Below are positions 1 through 13,247 of a stretch of DNA of 64,000 nucleotides, one piece after another. A program made the position numbers and the translations under genes. The DNA lies in assembly GCA_025716815.1 (NCBI GenBank), contig JAIXMN010000028.1, forward strand, positions 416,542-480,541. The letters are read 5' to 3'. Positions within the stretch are counted from its first letter, which is position 1; each line of letters starts with the position of its first letter. Below the pieces are notes generated by a model. It searched no databases. It was not told where the DNA came from and was given only the letters and a program-made list of their open reading frames with translations. Source of the DNA: Dichotomocladium elegans. Taxonomy: Eukaryota > Mucoromycota > Mucoromycetes > Mucorales > Lichtheimiaceae.

Positions 1-707
1 CTCGAGAACAAAGAGCTGATGAATGAAATAGAGGATCTTACCTTTGCGTCAAGTAAGGAAGGGGAACCTCCAAGGGTCCAGGACAAAGATGAAGAGTGGT
101 CGGTGGCGACGAATGATGATCTTTCGGCGACAAGCAACGAAGTAGAGAAGCTGGCTTCTCAGGCAGCGAAGCTGGGTGGAGACCCGTATACTGACCAGAC
201 GGCGACAAAGCATACAAACGAAGTAACCGTTGAGATGGTCGACATATGGACGCAGTCTAGGATACGACAACGCAAGATGGACAAGAGCAAACCTAGAGTA
301 TTCCAAGGCTTTGGTGGGGTAAGTGAAATGAGAAAAATGGATACACAAGGCGTGAGCGACCGCCGACGTTGATACATGATTAGTCAACTCCACATGTTCC
401 ATCATCACCTATCGCAATAACAGCGGCCGAAGCAGATGTATCATCAGCTAGCAGCACTACACGAGCACTGACACATCCAAATGACCGGGCAGTGACGAAC
501 ACGGCAACGTTTGCAATCTATACCCTCATTGTCTATATCTTTGGCATCGTCACATCCACGTTTCTGCTGGAAAATGGCCATCCTGGCAGTTGGGAGCAGG
601 CACTGGTTGCGGCTGCGTCTCAGCAAGGAGGCTCGAAAAGCAAGATCCTGGAAATTATCCTCTACTGGATTGAGAAGTTACTCGACGGCAATATTCCTCT
701 ATCATAA
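1..707 (+). CDS. 3' part of a hypothetical membrane-anchored protein (5' end outside window)
   Basis: The reading frame is open from base 1 (no start needed), so the gene begins upstream of the window. Two exons are inferred, 1-318 and 384-707, joined by a 65-nt intron with a clean GTAAGT donor and a TTAG acceptor; splicing keeps phase 0. The visible protein is acidic, Ser/Thr-rich and charged, with a basic stretch near QSRIRQRKMDKSK. It then has one hydrophobic segment (TFAIYTLIVYIFGIVTSTFL) about 55 residues before the end, followed by a short amphipathic tail. That layout suggests a C-terminal membrane anchor with the bulk facing the cytosol. I do not recognise a family. It could be a lipid-droplet/ER or nuclear-envelope protein, but nothing in the sequence decides this. 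Confidence 0.6.
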
Positions 708-880
708 TTCTATAAGACGTAATCCACAGTAATGCATTTCCCTTTCTTTTCTCACATCGTCCTGACATGACAAAAACGCACACGCGGAGTTAAAGGGTGG
801 GAAAGTTTCGGATTCAAAAGGGGGGCGGCTCTCGGCTTTACAGTATTTCATCCACTTCCTTTTTGTTCTCCTTGCACTCC

Positions 881-2957
<2,077 letters not shown>

Positions 2958-3224
2958 GAGAAAAAGGTGCAGTAGCAGGAACCTTAGATGATAGAAATAT
3001 ATATAAAAAAAAAGGCGACAATATATGTATATATCTATATGCATACGAATTCCTCCTATACAGACGGGATAAGCAGATACCAAAGTGTTCAGAATCAAGC
3101 CGCTGAGTTGGGGGTTGATTGGGTGGTTGGCAGGGGAGGGGGGTATAGTTTATACATAAACATGCGAATTGTACTTGTTTAACCCGTATACGTAATGATG
3201 ATGGCGTTGCATGACGCGCTTCTT

Positions 3225-4228
3225 CTAGCTATCCTCTAAGATGACCATACCATCGACCAACTCATTATTGTTGCACTCTGACCGTTTTCTTTCTTCCTCC
3301 ATCTCATACTCTTGCCAACATGCATGTTTGCTATCATCCACAACAATTTGCTCCTCTTGTTGCCAGGTAGGCGAATAGAGATTCTGCTGCCACGATGTTG
3401 TGTCCTGGAGCGCATCACCTGCAAACGACGCCAATTTTCCAAACGCGACTCGAAGTACCCGGGTGTACCAGAATGAAGCGGTCGGGATCGATAGGAGTAA
3501 GCCTAATATATATACGTACAAAACAGACGATGAAAAAAAGATAAGATCTTTAAGAGTTTTTTTTTTTTTTTACCTTCCATAGTCCAGCTATCCTCTTGCC
3601 GGTAGATTTTGGTCAAGCCATCGTGCTCTTTAAAGTACAACGTCGTGATCGCAGGGACGTGAATAGTGTAACGAGACGGTACGACCGTGGGACATACATT
3701 TTGAATATAATGAACAACGGCTGTGCGACTGCGTATTTCTCATGAGTCGATCATCATGGATGAAAAAAAGGGATCACGACCGACGGGCCCCCCCTTCCTC
3801 CACAGAGGTTGTAAAAGTTTTCGCACTCACCCATCAAAGACAATGTTGGTAATGGTGGGTTCTTGGCGATTGATGTTTTGATAAATACTGCAAATGCTAC
3901 ATAGATAGGTTATCAGTAACCCCATCTTCGAACCCACAAGCTCCCCCTCCCTCTCTTTTTTTCTTACTTTGAGATAGACTCAAGGCCATGCGTAGCCAGG
4001 AGCGGCGTGATTAATATGGCATCCTTGAGAAAGTAAAATTCGAGGACGCGCCGTCGCTTCACAGTATCATATGAAAATAGGTCTCGAACGATACCTAGTT
4101 GATAATGAGCGGGGATGGGTGATGGCGAAAAAGAGAGGGGGGGGAGAGTGATATATACTTTTGATGAGGACAGCAGGCGAGGCCTTGGAGTCATTTTGAG
4201 AATCCATGTCCGAATCCGAGTTTGACAT
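3225..4228 (-). CDS. Conserved fungal SigF-like/NTF2-like membrane protein
   Basis: Five exons on the minus strand (4228-4159, 4094-3968, 3887-3831, 3728-3574, 3502-3225) join in phase to a 228-residue protein. It resembles fungal proteins described as SigF-like NTF2-like. Features are an FYFLKDAILITPLLATHG stretch early on, YQNINRQEPTITNIVFDG in the middle, then KIYRQEDSWTMEGLL, where families of this type carry an ITxIYRxEDxW-like motif before a C-terminal hydrophobic segment (LLLSIPTASFWYTRVLRVAF). The tail is acidic and Gln-rich. The NTF2-like fold may bind a small ligand or lipid at a membrane, but no catalytic residue can be named. It is convergent with the upstream thiolase (3' ends 268 bp apart). 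The family call is from memory of the motif pattern. Confidence 0.75.
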
Positions 4229-5548
4229 GCTGAAGAGATGCTTGAGTGGAGCAAAAGAAAGAACCATTGAACTGGGGAAGCAAATAAGTCCGGGTTACAA
4301 ATTGTTGCGCCGTGCGTGTGTGCGTGCGTGCGTGCGTGCGTGTGTGTGTGTGCGTTTGTGCGTGTCCCGTCTGTGTGTGTGTGTATATGTGTTGTGTGCT
4401 CTTTCGCTGTCCCTCGGGGATCCGTCGGCCGTAATAATTCGGCGTCTCCAGACGGAGGTTAAAATCTGCGCGCACACACACACACACACATACACACACA
4501 CAACCCATTCGTTATTTGTTGTCTAGCGAACAAGGCTGAGGCAACGGAGAGGGGGGAGGTGCTGCTTTCATTTCCCAAACACATTGTATGTGTGTTCTTT
4601 TTTTACAACGTCAAAGGGCGTTTTGATGATGAATGGGGGGTTCGGTCTCGGGTCACGCCCTCACCATAAGGTGTAAACACACTTTTAAACCTATCGAGTT
4701 GATCTGATGGGATGGAGAATCAACAAGGCTCGTATGTTTGTTTTTGTCTGGATGGGGGAACACCCCTCTCCTCTGGCCCACCCCATCGTTTGATGCCTAC
4801 ATGAAGCTGGCAATCATAAAATAAAATCGGCGTGGGCGAATGCTTCGACCCAGAGAGCATGGGGGGTGGGTGGGTTCCCTGTTCAGGTTGAAAGGTTATC
4901 TTTTATTTCTCAAACCCTCCCCCCCAAAAAAAAACCCTTCCCGACCGTGCGGGCGAAGATGGCGAAATTCGATACGTATCGAACAACGTTGCAGTCCATA
5001 TTCCGGAGGATGACCTTTGTTTGATTTATTGGTCTACGTATGAAAGAGGTTGGTCTTTCTCTTTTGAGTACATAAAAATACTTCTTGGAAGCCGGTGGAA
5101 AACCAGATCTCAAGAAGTGTAAAAAAAAAAAACTCGGTGAAACACCCACCCACATACACACACACACTCTCTACTCCTTCATTATTTGTTGCCTCGGATG
5201 ACTTGCTGATCAACATGAGGCATTTGACCATGTAGCACTCGAGACGAGATGCGTGATACAGGGTTGCGACTTCTCAGGGGGGGGAATAACGATGGCTACA
5301 AAGAGACGCAGCGATAACAGGAATGATGGAGTTAATCAATCCATCCATTGCAGCTGATGGATCATGATGATATCCAACGGGTTACACGACTTTCTGGCCG
5401 ATGATGTAGGCTACATTCTCTCTTTTTTTTTTGCTATGAACACTTTGTTGTGCTGGCATACACTTTGATTCTGTATTTTGTTTTTTGTTTTGTTTTTTTT
5501 TTTTTTTAAAAAAAAAATTTACAATGCATCAGGTAAAAAGAAATAAGT
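4229..5548. other. Intergenic stretch with GT/CA microsatellites and poly-T tracts
   Basis: No supported gene. It holds the 5' flank of the SigF-like gene, an impure GT/GC-GT run at about 4315-4390, a CA run at about 4470-4502, several G runs and a long T tract followed by A (about 5480-5520) that probably marks the 3' flank of the phospholipase D gene. Short ORFs here are low-complexity translations of the dinucleotide repeats. Confidence 0.6.
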
Positions 5549-6930
5549 CTACGTAAAGATAATCGGACGAACCACTGCGTCTTGCACACTGCCAGTGACT
5601 AGGTTCTCATTGCACAAATACTCGAGAGGAAATGTCACTAAATGGCCACGGATTTTGCTCAACTCGCCACGAAGTCTGTCTTCTGGCCATTTATTTGGTT
5701 CGGCCACGTGGCCGGGATGAGCACGATCAGGAATGAACTGCCGATGAGCCTCGAAGGTGTGTACTGTAGGCAAGAAAATTTTGATTTAGGAGCGGTGCGC
5801 ATGTGTCAGTGTGAGAGAAGAAGTCAACTTGCTGGTGTCATCAGGAACACAGTGGAATATACTGCGATAGATCTTTGTGTTTTGTTCGGCTGTGTCCTTC
5901 CAAACGCGAAAGTAAAAATCGTCGTCCAGGATGTCCATAGTGAGGCCGTTATCATTCCATTCTTCACCTCCCTTCTTCTGGATTTGCCCATCGCCCATTC
6001 CTAGGTGTTCTCTGAATAATTGCATCCGCAATGTATACGCGAACTTTCCTGCCAAGTACTATAACCCCATAAGAAACAAACAGCTCATAGAGATGTGACC
6101 GCTTACCGGAGCACCGTTCAGTTGCGAGACCACATTATCTGTGTCCTCAATCACCGTCGCAATCTCAGAATCGCGATTTCCTAGCTGAGAACTTCTCTTG
6201 GACGATAAGCAGAACAATTTGGTTTGGTAATCTTCTTTCTTGGGTCTTACCGATCATTTAAATTGGCTATGGAGGAAACCCAAATATAAGCAAATAATTC
6301 TTTTTTTTTTTTACTGGCCAAGAAGGACCTCGCTGAAATTACCAGAACCACAGAGTACAATGCTGTCATCGACAATCATCAGTTTCGAATGAATATAGAT
6401 CTGTTCAGTAACATAATCCATGCGCCGATCTGCATATTCATTATCGCGGCTGCGGGTAGAGGCCAATCTAGTGCGCCGGAGAGCTTCTTCCGGTCCTCCC
6501 GGATTATTTTCAGCCCGGTTCCTTGTCCGCTTCCAACCCTGCTTCCCACTGTTGGATCGGGTTAGGAGAGCTGCTCCGTTGCTGCTTTTGAAATTTTTAC
6601 TGCTGCTGCTTTGTGATTCAGTGCCGATGATCGTAGCCATCGAGTCTATTGGAGAATCTTCCTTGATGCCACTCGGCGTAGGACTGCTGCAACTTGGAGG
6701 AGGGGCTTTGATACGACCCCAGTTTCGCAGACTGTAAAAACCAATGTACTTCTCTGGGGGAATATTCGCCTCTTTTATCTGACTGAGCACCGAATGATAG
6801 CTGCGGCAGATGGAGATATATTGATAGTGTGCTACAGACCTATCCGTCAAAAGAGCAACAGGAGATCAAGGACATGTGCGAAAGAAATGCTAAACATTCA
6901 GGAATGCCTCTTATCCTTCTCCCCACCCCC

Positions 6931-6965
<35 letters not shown>

Positions 6966-9900
6966 CAGTGGCGATACAAGCTCTGCACGTGCAAAATCGC
7001 CTTCGAACCCAGGCGCGAGAGGCAGAACCACAATCACACGGAACTTCTTGTTTTCCTTATGTGCGCGTTTTATCCGGGTCACAAGAGCCTAGCATGGATG
7101 ATGGTTGTTAGGCGAAAGGCATGGGCTAATAACCTCCAGAAGGAACAAATCACGGTACCTGTCCTATCTTGTTTTTGATTAATCTGTCATCATCCTGAGT
7201 TGATGTTACTACAGAAAAAGAAGGGTGGAGGGAAATTATATATAGAGAGCTTCTGTTGGATGCCAGTAAGCGGTTAACATACTGAAGAACTGGTTTTCAA
7301 TGTATATGTAATGCTTTGCTTTGTATATATGCTCCATATATGCAAGATAGATCGAATGCTATAAACGTTTGTTGTTCTTAGCCGCAAACTCTTTTTCTCC
7401 TGTGGTGATATAATGACCACTACCTCTCGAGGGATGCCCAGGCTCCACTCGGCGCTGCTGCGCAGAATCTGTACACGGCACGAACCATGGAACTTTTTCT
7501 CGTCTTTCTGGGATATATATTCGCCCTTGGGCGTTAAATAAGGCACTTCGCGTTCGCGCGTGCTAGACTTAATAAAGTTCCACCGCTGTACAAAATGCTT
7601 TGCGACGTCCCTTGCTGGTTGCCCGACCTTCCATTTTGCACGCACGCATAGAGGTTAAACCTAGAGCCAACAGATGGTATTGACTGCCTTCCTGTTGCCA
7701 CTCACCATGCCCACATGAATATCGTGCCAGGGCATCCGAGCGATATATCGTTTATCGATTGTTTCCATGTTATATTGTCTCACTGCAAACACATCCATCG
7801 CCTCCTATAAGATACGATCCAAAAGCTGAACATACAATGGCAATCACCTTTTACGAAATCTTTGATTCGCGGGTTAGAGTAGTCTTGTCCAGGGAATATC
7901 TCATGACGCACCTCGTCGTCTGCAAGGTAATCCGTGAGATCATGGGCGGGAGTATCGTATCGGCTACCGCATGGAGGTCACACCTCAGTATATCAAAAGG
8001 GACGCCTATCATTTTAAGTTTACCCGAAGCAAAGGTCGATACCACCAATAAACGCAAGACGACTGTCAATCACCAGTATTTTCTAGTGTTCAGCTGTTAT
8101 ATATGGAGAGCGCTATCGCATCGTAGCCGAGCTTACTTCATGATGTGCCCAAAAGAGTGCAGTGGTGTAATTCGCATGGTGTAGCACTATATACAGGTGA
8201 GACAGACAGAGAGAAAATCACAGTGAAATAGGCACTTTTTACCAATAATATTCGGATGGAGCCCCTGTAGTGATACCCTTGTATAATTTGATTCTATCGG
8301 TAACGCGATTGAGTTGGTCCTATATATCACCACGTATATCTTGACGCCGTCTCTCTCTGCCTTCCTTTTCAACAGCCGATCGATCCGATACTCTTGGTTG
8401 GTCTTGTGAGGACGATGGAGATACTACGTATGAATAGTACAAATAAGACCATCATTACATTTGTAAAAAACCTGCTATACAGCAAGAATGTACCAGCTCT
8501 GGACTCTACAATGTACCCAGGATGGATAAATAACACGAAAATCATATCGCTTGAATTCGCTCCTTACCAACCACCAATCTTCAATATAAATCTCGTGTTT
8601 TGCCGAGAGAATGGCTTCTGCAACTGCTTCAAAATATTCTGATAGCCGTGTTTTGTTCACTTGTTCATAAATTCATTCGCATCCATGGCATGTGTCTTTG
8701 TTTTTTGGCTACTTTACCATGGCCATCAACGAACCATTTTGCTTTGGCATTCTTTCGTATAGGTGCGAAGGATAAGTAGCGGTTGCGATAGGTCCATGGA
8801 CTCTCGTACTGGATTTTCCGAAAATTTTCATGCCATTCCTCTGCAAGTTTTCCTGGTATTTTGAATTCGATTTTGCGCGAGTGATTTGAAATTATCAGGT
8901 GAGTATCGTGTATTCGGAAACTTTTTCTTTCCTCGAGCTTGTATGAGGTATCAAAGAAGAAGATATCGACGGGCGAAGTGGAGTGAACGTCTTTGCAAAA
9001 CGCGATATAGCTTATATGTATAGAAACTTCAGGGTGCATGAATGCGATTAAACCCATCCGAATTATTTTTTTCCACACTTACGAATCACGTAAAATAACC
9101 CAACGTTTAGTCCAGTTGGTGCGCCGCATAGCGTGGACTAGCGGCGTAGGCGATGGTGTGATTACCCTATAATCCAAGTAACCTTCCTTACCCTTCCATC
9201 CCATGTCCCGTGTCAAGCTCATTGCGCTCAATTCAAGAAACTCGTACAAGTCGTGATGGAACCCACACTTTGAATTCCGGATCAACTCTCGCAGATATTG
9301 GGCTAGCTCTGCTCTCCGCCTTAACCTCTCTTCCTCCTTGTTGTCGTCCTCCTTAAGTTTCATGTTGACTAATGTTTGATTCACCACGGCGTTGACAATT
9401 GCCGGGAAGGGAGGAATGGATGTTGGGTTATATGGTGCGTTCGGTTTGATTGCAATTGACATGTGTATTTTCTTGTCAAAGATAAGAAAGTCGTAGTTGG
9501 ACCGTCGCACCGTCCATTTGATATCTCCATATTGCAAGTGGATTTGATGCTGCGAACGCCACTCGCCAGCATCGTCGATGTCAACGTCCCGGAGCGAGAA
9601 CTGGATTCATTTGAAAGCGTGAATTTGAGGAAACAGAATGTACCGAATGACTTACACAGAGAAATCGATGAAGGTCTTCGGGCTAAGGTGGGAAATTCTC
9701 AGAAGGTGGATGGATCAGAACCATTTGGCATCATTTACCTTGCATTGTTCAGGGCAAGCATCCGAAATCGCTATGAGCAGCAGTTAAAAATATCTAGGTC
9801 ATCTTTCCAATGCTATGATCAGAAGAGGCCTACCTTCATCCGGCCCCAGGGCTGATACGGCCGTCGTCCTTAATTCAAGTGTGGGTGCCGGAATGGGTTC

Positions 9901-10419
9901 TGAGGCTTCAGTAGAGTGGTCGTTACACAGACTGCTGTCTGATTCAAATGGCCGCTCGAAATAGCTTTGTCTCTGCTGGAGCTCCTTCGCTACTCTATGG
10001 CGCGCCTTGGCAACCTCTTCTGTGGACGGCAGGTTGTCGTCTTCGCCAAGCATGGGAGGCGGGCGCGTTAGACGCGTTGTTTTGAATGGGCTTGTGTACT
10101 CTGAAAAGACACCGTCGCCTTGGCCCACACCGTCAACATTGCTTGCGTCGTAGTACGCCGGAAACGGGACGACCCCCGACATGCGCCGTTTGAACGTTCG
10201 CCACAAGGATGGGTCACGGTCGTGAACGGATCCTTTCCATGCATTTAAATCACCGCTATATCCGCCTTGATTGTAATCGATGCCATAATCGCGTTCGACC
10301 CGCATGCGATGTTGAAACAGGAGTGAACGATGGTATTCACGGTACCCGGCCAGGGAATCCGCAGCCACAGGCTGGAGTTTAGAAAAGTAGTCGATTTTGT
10401 CTGCAATTGGATTCGACAT
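5549..10419 (-). CDS. PLD1: Phospholipase D with PX and PH domains (Spo14/PLD1 type)
   Basis: Hydrolyses phosphatidylcholine to phosphatidic acid and choline at membranes. A multi-intron gene on the minus strand, starting [12 protein letters not shown] at 10419 and ending VRPIIFT at 5549. Order of parts: a disordered N-terminus (10419-9800), a PX-like region (about 9600-9100; [16 protein letters not shown]), a PH-like region (about 9130-8660; [12 protein letters not shown]), IEDWWL, then the first HKD motif, WAHHE at 8110-8125 joined to [14 protein letters not shown] at 8060-8020. [24 protein letters not shown] and [14 protein letters not shown] follow. The second HKD is [11 protein letters not shown]...CGS (6400-6343), completed by a 16-nt exon (6251-6266) giving ANLNDR. 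The conserved tail [19 protein letters not shown] is at 6055. Both catalytic His/Lys/Asp sets are present, so it looks active. Exact borders of every exon were not resolved. Confidence 0.93.
6932..6963. repeat. CA microsatellite inside the PLD gene
   Basis: About 15 CA units following a C-rich run, in non-conserved sequence between coding segments of the phospholipase D gene, most likely within an intron. Confidence 0.8.
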
Positions 10420-10970
10420 TGGCTGGAGAGCGCCGGAACCAAAGCAGCAGGCGACACCGAGTGCGTGAGAGAGAGAGAAAGAGAGAAAGAAAGAGATAGT
10501 AGGAGAGACAAATAACACCGGAAACAGAAAGTAACAAAAGCATTCGAAAAAGGAAATCGTTTTGATCCGTAACGGTTCAGGGACAACTTCTTTTTTATGG
10601 GGATTGAGATGATGCAGAGCAGAGTCAAGCAGGACTCTTCTGACCCTTGCTGGCGAACATCATGTGGCGATCTACAAAGAGACCCGCCTGGTTTTTCTTT
10701 TTGTTTTGTTATCCCCGTGACGACTCTGTCAGCTCTTTTATCCGCATCCAACCGGGAAAAGAGAAATAGACGGGCTTCTTTGCCCCTTAATTGACAAAAT
10801 TGGAGGACTTATGTGTGGTCCCATTTTGAGAATTCTCAAACCATGCTGGTCCTAGCGCCGCGCAGGCTCTATTTCTTGTGCGCAGCGATCGCTTCTGGAT
10901 CACGGGCAAGGTCCCGTGCATGCAAGCAGGCATATGTTGCGTACTTTTGCTGCATAAACATTATCAACAT
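10420..10970. other. 5' flank of the PLD gene
   Basis: Upstream region of the minus-strand phospholipase D gene. On the plus strand it shows a GA-rich stretch at 10466-10510 (CT-rich on the coding strand, common in fungal 5' leaders). No gene was recognised. A Tc1-type remnant starts at its far end. Confidence 0.5.
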
Positions 10971-10974
10971 CATG

Positions 10975-11895
10975 CATACAGTGTTTTCCAAAATTAAAGT
11001 CGTACCCCAGCCAGTTCTGAAGTCGCAGGATTACAAAAATAGAAGTCGTGTTTTGCCCAGAAATCTTTACGCATGATGATAAAGCAAATGTCGCAATACA
11101 CGGCGAAACTTGGCAAATTCATCTCTACCCATTTACATTCTGAAATGAGCAATCTATTTTTTTTACGATGGTCAAGGCCATGTCGTTGATGAAGAAATGT
11201 ACTCTGCAATCCGTTTGTTCTCATACAGAATATCTGCTTAGCATATCTTGCAAAGATAACTTTGAGCTTATTGCCACGCACATTCCCAAGAGAAAGGATA
11301 CAGACATTCGGATGAAAAAAGCGGGGATCAAGCGCAGTTACACAGCGTACACTGACCAAAACAAGATCAGATTTTTCAAGCTGATGTTTGAGAAGGTATT
11401 GAGTGCATCAGCTGCTAGGAATCCATGTTCGTTCAGCTCAGCGACGGACATCACAGTACGGAAAGGACCCTGACAGCATTTTTTAAGAAACGTAGAGGCA
11501 GAGGTCGTTCATGTATTCTCAACGAAGAGGATAAGAGTGTTATTTTAGAATGGGTTGTTGAGAATCCGTCAATTGTCCTAGAGCAGCTGGTGGAACAACT
11601 GCTCCAGAGATTTAAGAGTCTCAAAGTATCCAAAACGACGCTCCATCGATTTATGAAAACCGAATGCAATTTGTCATTGAAAATGGCTTGGTTTCAGCCT
11701 GTAGACAGGAATAGCGATGCAAAGGTCCAAGAACACCTTGACTGGGTGCGTAGATGGGACACGACCGACATCGACCTTAGAGAAAACTGCGTTTTTCTTG
11801 ATGAGTCTGGATTCCATATTAACATGAAGCGCAGCATGGCATGGTCCCAGAAAGGTTTCGGCGAGCACCTGCGGGTGGTGACAGGCGCCTAGCAA
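10975..11895 (+). pseudogene. Tc1/mariner transposase remnant (5' half)
   Basis: Homologous to the intact transposase gene at 51839. Recognisable blocks are KKAGIKRSYTAYTDQNK, SILNEEDKSVILEWVVENPS, SKTTLHRFMKTECNLSLKMA and CVFLDESGFHINMKRSMAW, spread over two frames with frameshifts near 11430. The upstream non-coding block (about 10980-11060, with TTCTGAAGTCGCAGGA) matches the sequence before the intact copy. It breaks off after the first catalytic Asp region and passes into unrelated sequence, so the second Asp and the Glu are missing. The copy is dead. Confidence 0.88.
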
Positions 11896-12165
11896 GAAGG
11901 GCTAGATCACCAGAGCCCGACGAGCGAAGAGTGAGACGAAGAGGACCAGGACGAGGTCGCCAACAGCGATGATTTTCCGTGTCGGTTATCGCCGGCACAC
12001 ATCTGGATACCTTCGGGGTAAGTTAAAGTGTTGGGGAAGGGATAATATTTTCTGTTGACTAAAATCTCTTTCCATCTTGATTCGCCATTTTATTTTATTT
12101 TCATGCGACATAATTTTTCCCCACCTGCGAAATTTATTTTTGAAAATAAAGTATTAGCTATGAAT
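11896..12165 (+). repeat. Non-transposase 3' part of the Tc1 derivative, with terminal-repeat-like end
   Basis: After the transposase remnant the sequence switches to a stretch sharing its 3' end with the roughly 400-bp repeat family B (TACCTTCGGGGTAAGTT, then TGTTGACTAA). It ends with GCGAAATTTATTTTTG and AAAATAAAGTA at about 12129-12154, which is nearly identical to 31860-31888. The reverse complement of that end resembles the 5' block of the Tc1 copies, so 10975-12160 may be one 1.2-kb non-autonomous element. Confidence 0.5.
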
Positions 12166-12169
12166 CTTT

Positions 12170-13170
12170 CCTTTTGTGCATGAACATCCTAGTTGGAGAG
12201 GGACTGTGAAAAAGAGATTCAGTCTTCAGTCGGACTTGAACGATTAGCCATCTGACACAGGAATCGATTGTTCATATTATGCATTTGACATTGAAATAAG
12301 AAAACAAGAACATGGAGGTTAAGTCCAATGCAATAGGAAGTGTGCCCAGTTATCATCAGGGCAAATGGTGCAGAGGTCAATCCAGTGGAAATAACATCAA
12401 TAGAAAGTCGCACAGGTGATCGGATTCGGAGCCCTGTTTTCTTTCCGGTTCCAGATTGTGGGGAGCGTTGGCGGGGTATGAGGAGACGGAAAACCGCACT
12501 TGTATATAAATACCAGCTTCTGTACGGAAAGAGGATCCAAAGAAATAAAGTACACTTACGAGCAATCCCATAGAGTCAGTTTATCCCTAGCATAGAAAGG
12601 TGACACAAGTCCGCTGCATTGATGATGATGTGGCCTGTTCGTTCGCTGAGGGACCAAAACGACTGCTGCCACCCTTCTCCCATCCCTCGCATCTTGTGCT
12701 TTTATTCGAGACGAAGCATAGTGAGTTGAACATAGCTGGGTCCCGGATGTTCGTTCAGCCAGAGATGCCTTGCTTGATCGGGAAAATGAGCAAGTCCGCT
12801 CCTGAAATTTTAGCCGGGCATGTTTCTTTCGAACAGCTAAATCGAAGCGGGGAAATGTGGAGCAAAGACGGGAGGAAAGGGAAATGTCTCCCTCATCCTG
12901 GAAGCTTTTAGACGGCGTTTACCAACACCATTCGCAGAACGTCTAATCTGCCCCACCCTAGCTTTTGAATAAAAATAAGACAATTGCCACCCGCAATATT
13001 ATCTCAAGCCTAACCACGTTTCTTTTTTTACTTCTTTTGGTGATGCGTTCTCTTCACTGGGCAAACGGATTGAAACCTGGCGGAGTCTCACCATGGAACA
13101 ACCCCACAAGGCGCGTTCTCGGATATTTATTTGGCATAGCAGCCACGCTCCGCCCCCAGTTGCCCAACCC
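12170..13170. other. Intergenic region upstream of ACH1, no gene recognised
   Basis: A 103-codon ORF (12600-12911) has no recognisable domain and no splice partners, so I do not call it. The right part is the promoter region of ACH1. Confidence 0.5.
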
Positions 13171-13174
13171 GCCG

Positions 13175-13184
13175 TATATATAAA
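13175..13184 (+). promoter_or_regulatory. TATA box of ACH1
   Basis: TATATATAAA lies about 64-73 bp before the ACH1 start codon and just after GC-rich TCCGCCCCCAG, a plausible core promoter for a strongly expressed gene. Confidence 0.6.
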
Positions 13185-13247
13185 CAACAATCAGATTGGT
13201 GCTGTCATGAAACAAGGAATTTCTCTTCTTCTTTTACTTTGAACAAA

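Noticed and set aside
4315..4505. Regular short repeats that might suggest an array such as CRISPR
   Set aside because: They are simple GT and CA microsatellites with no spacers, and the genome is eukaryotic.
6995..7025. TTCGAACCC motif resembling a tRNA T-arm box
   Set aside because: No cloverleaf or A box around it; it lies in coding sequence of the phospholipase D gene.
12600..12911. 103-codon ORF upstream of ACH1
   Set aside because: No domain, no splice partners, and it lies in the probable promoter region.
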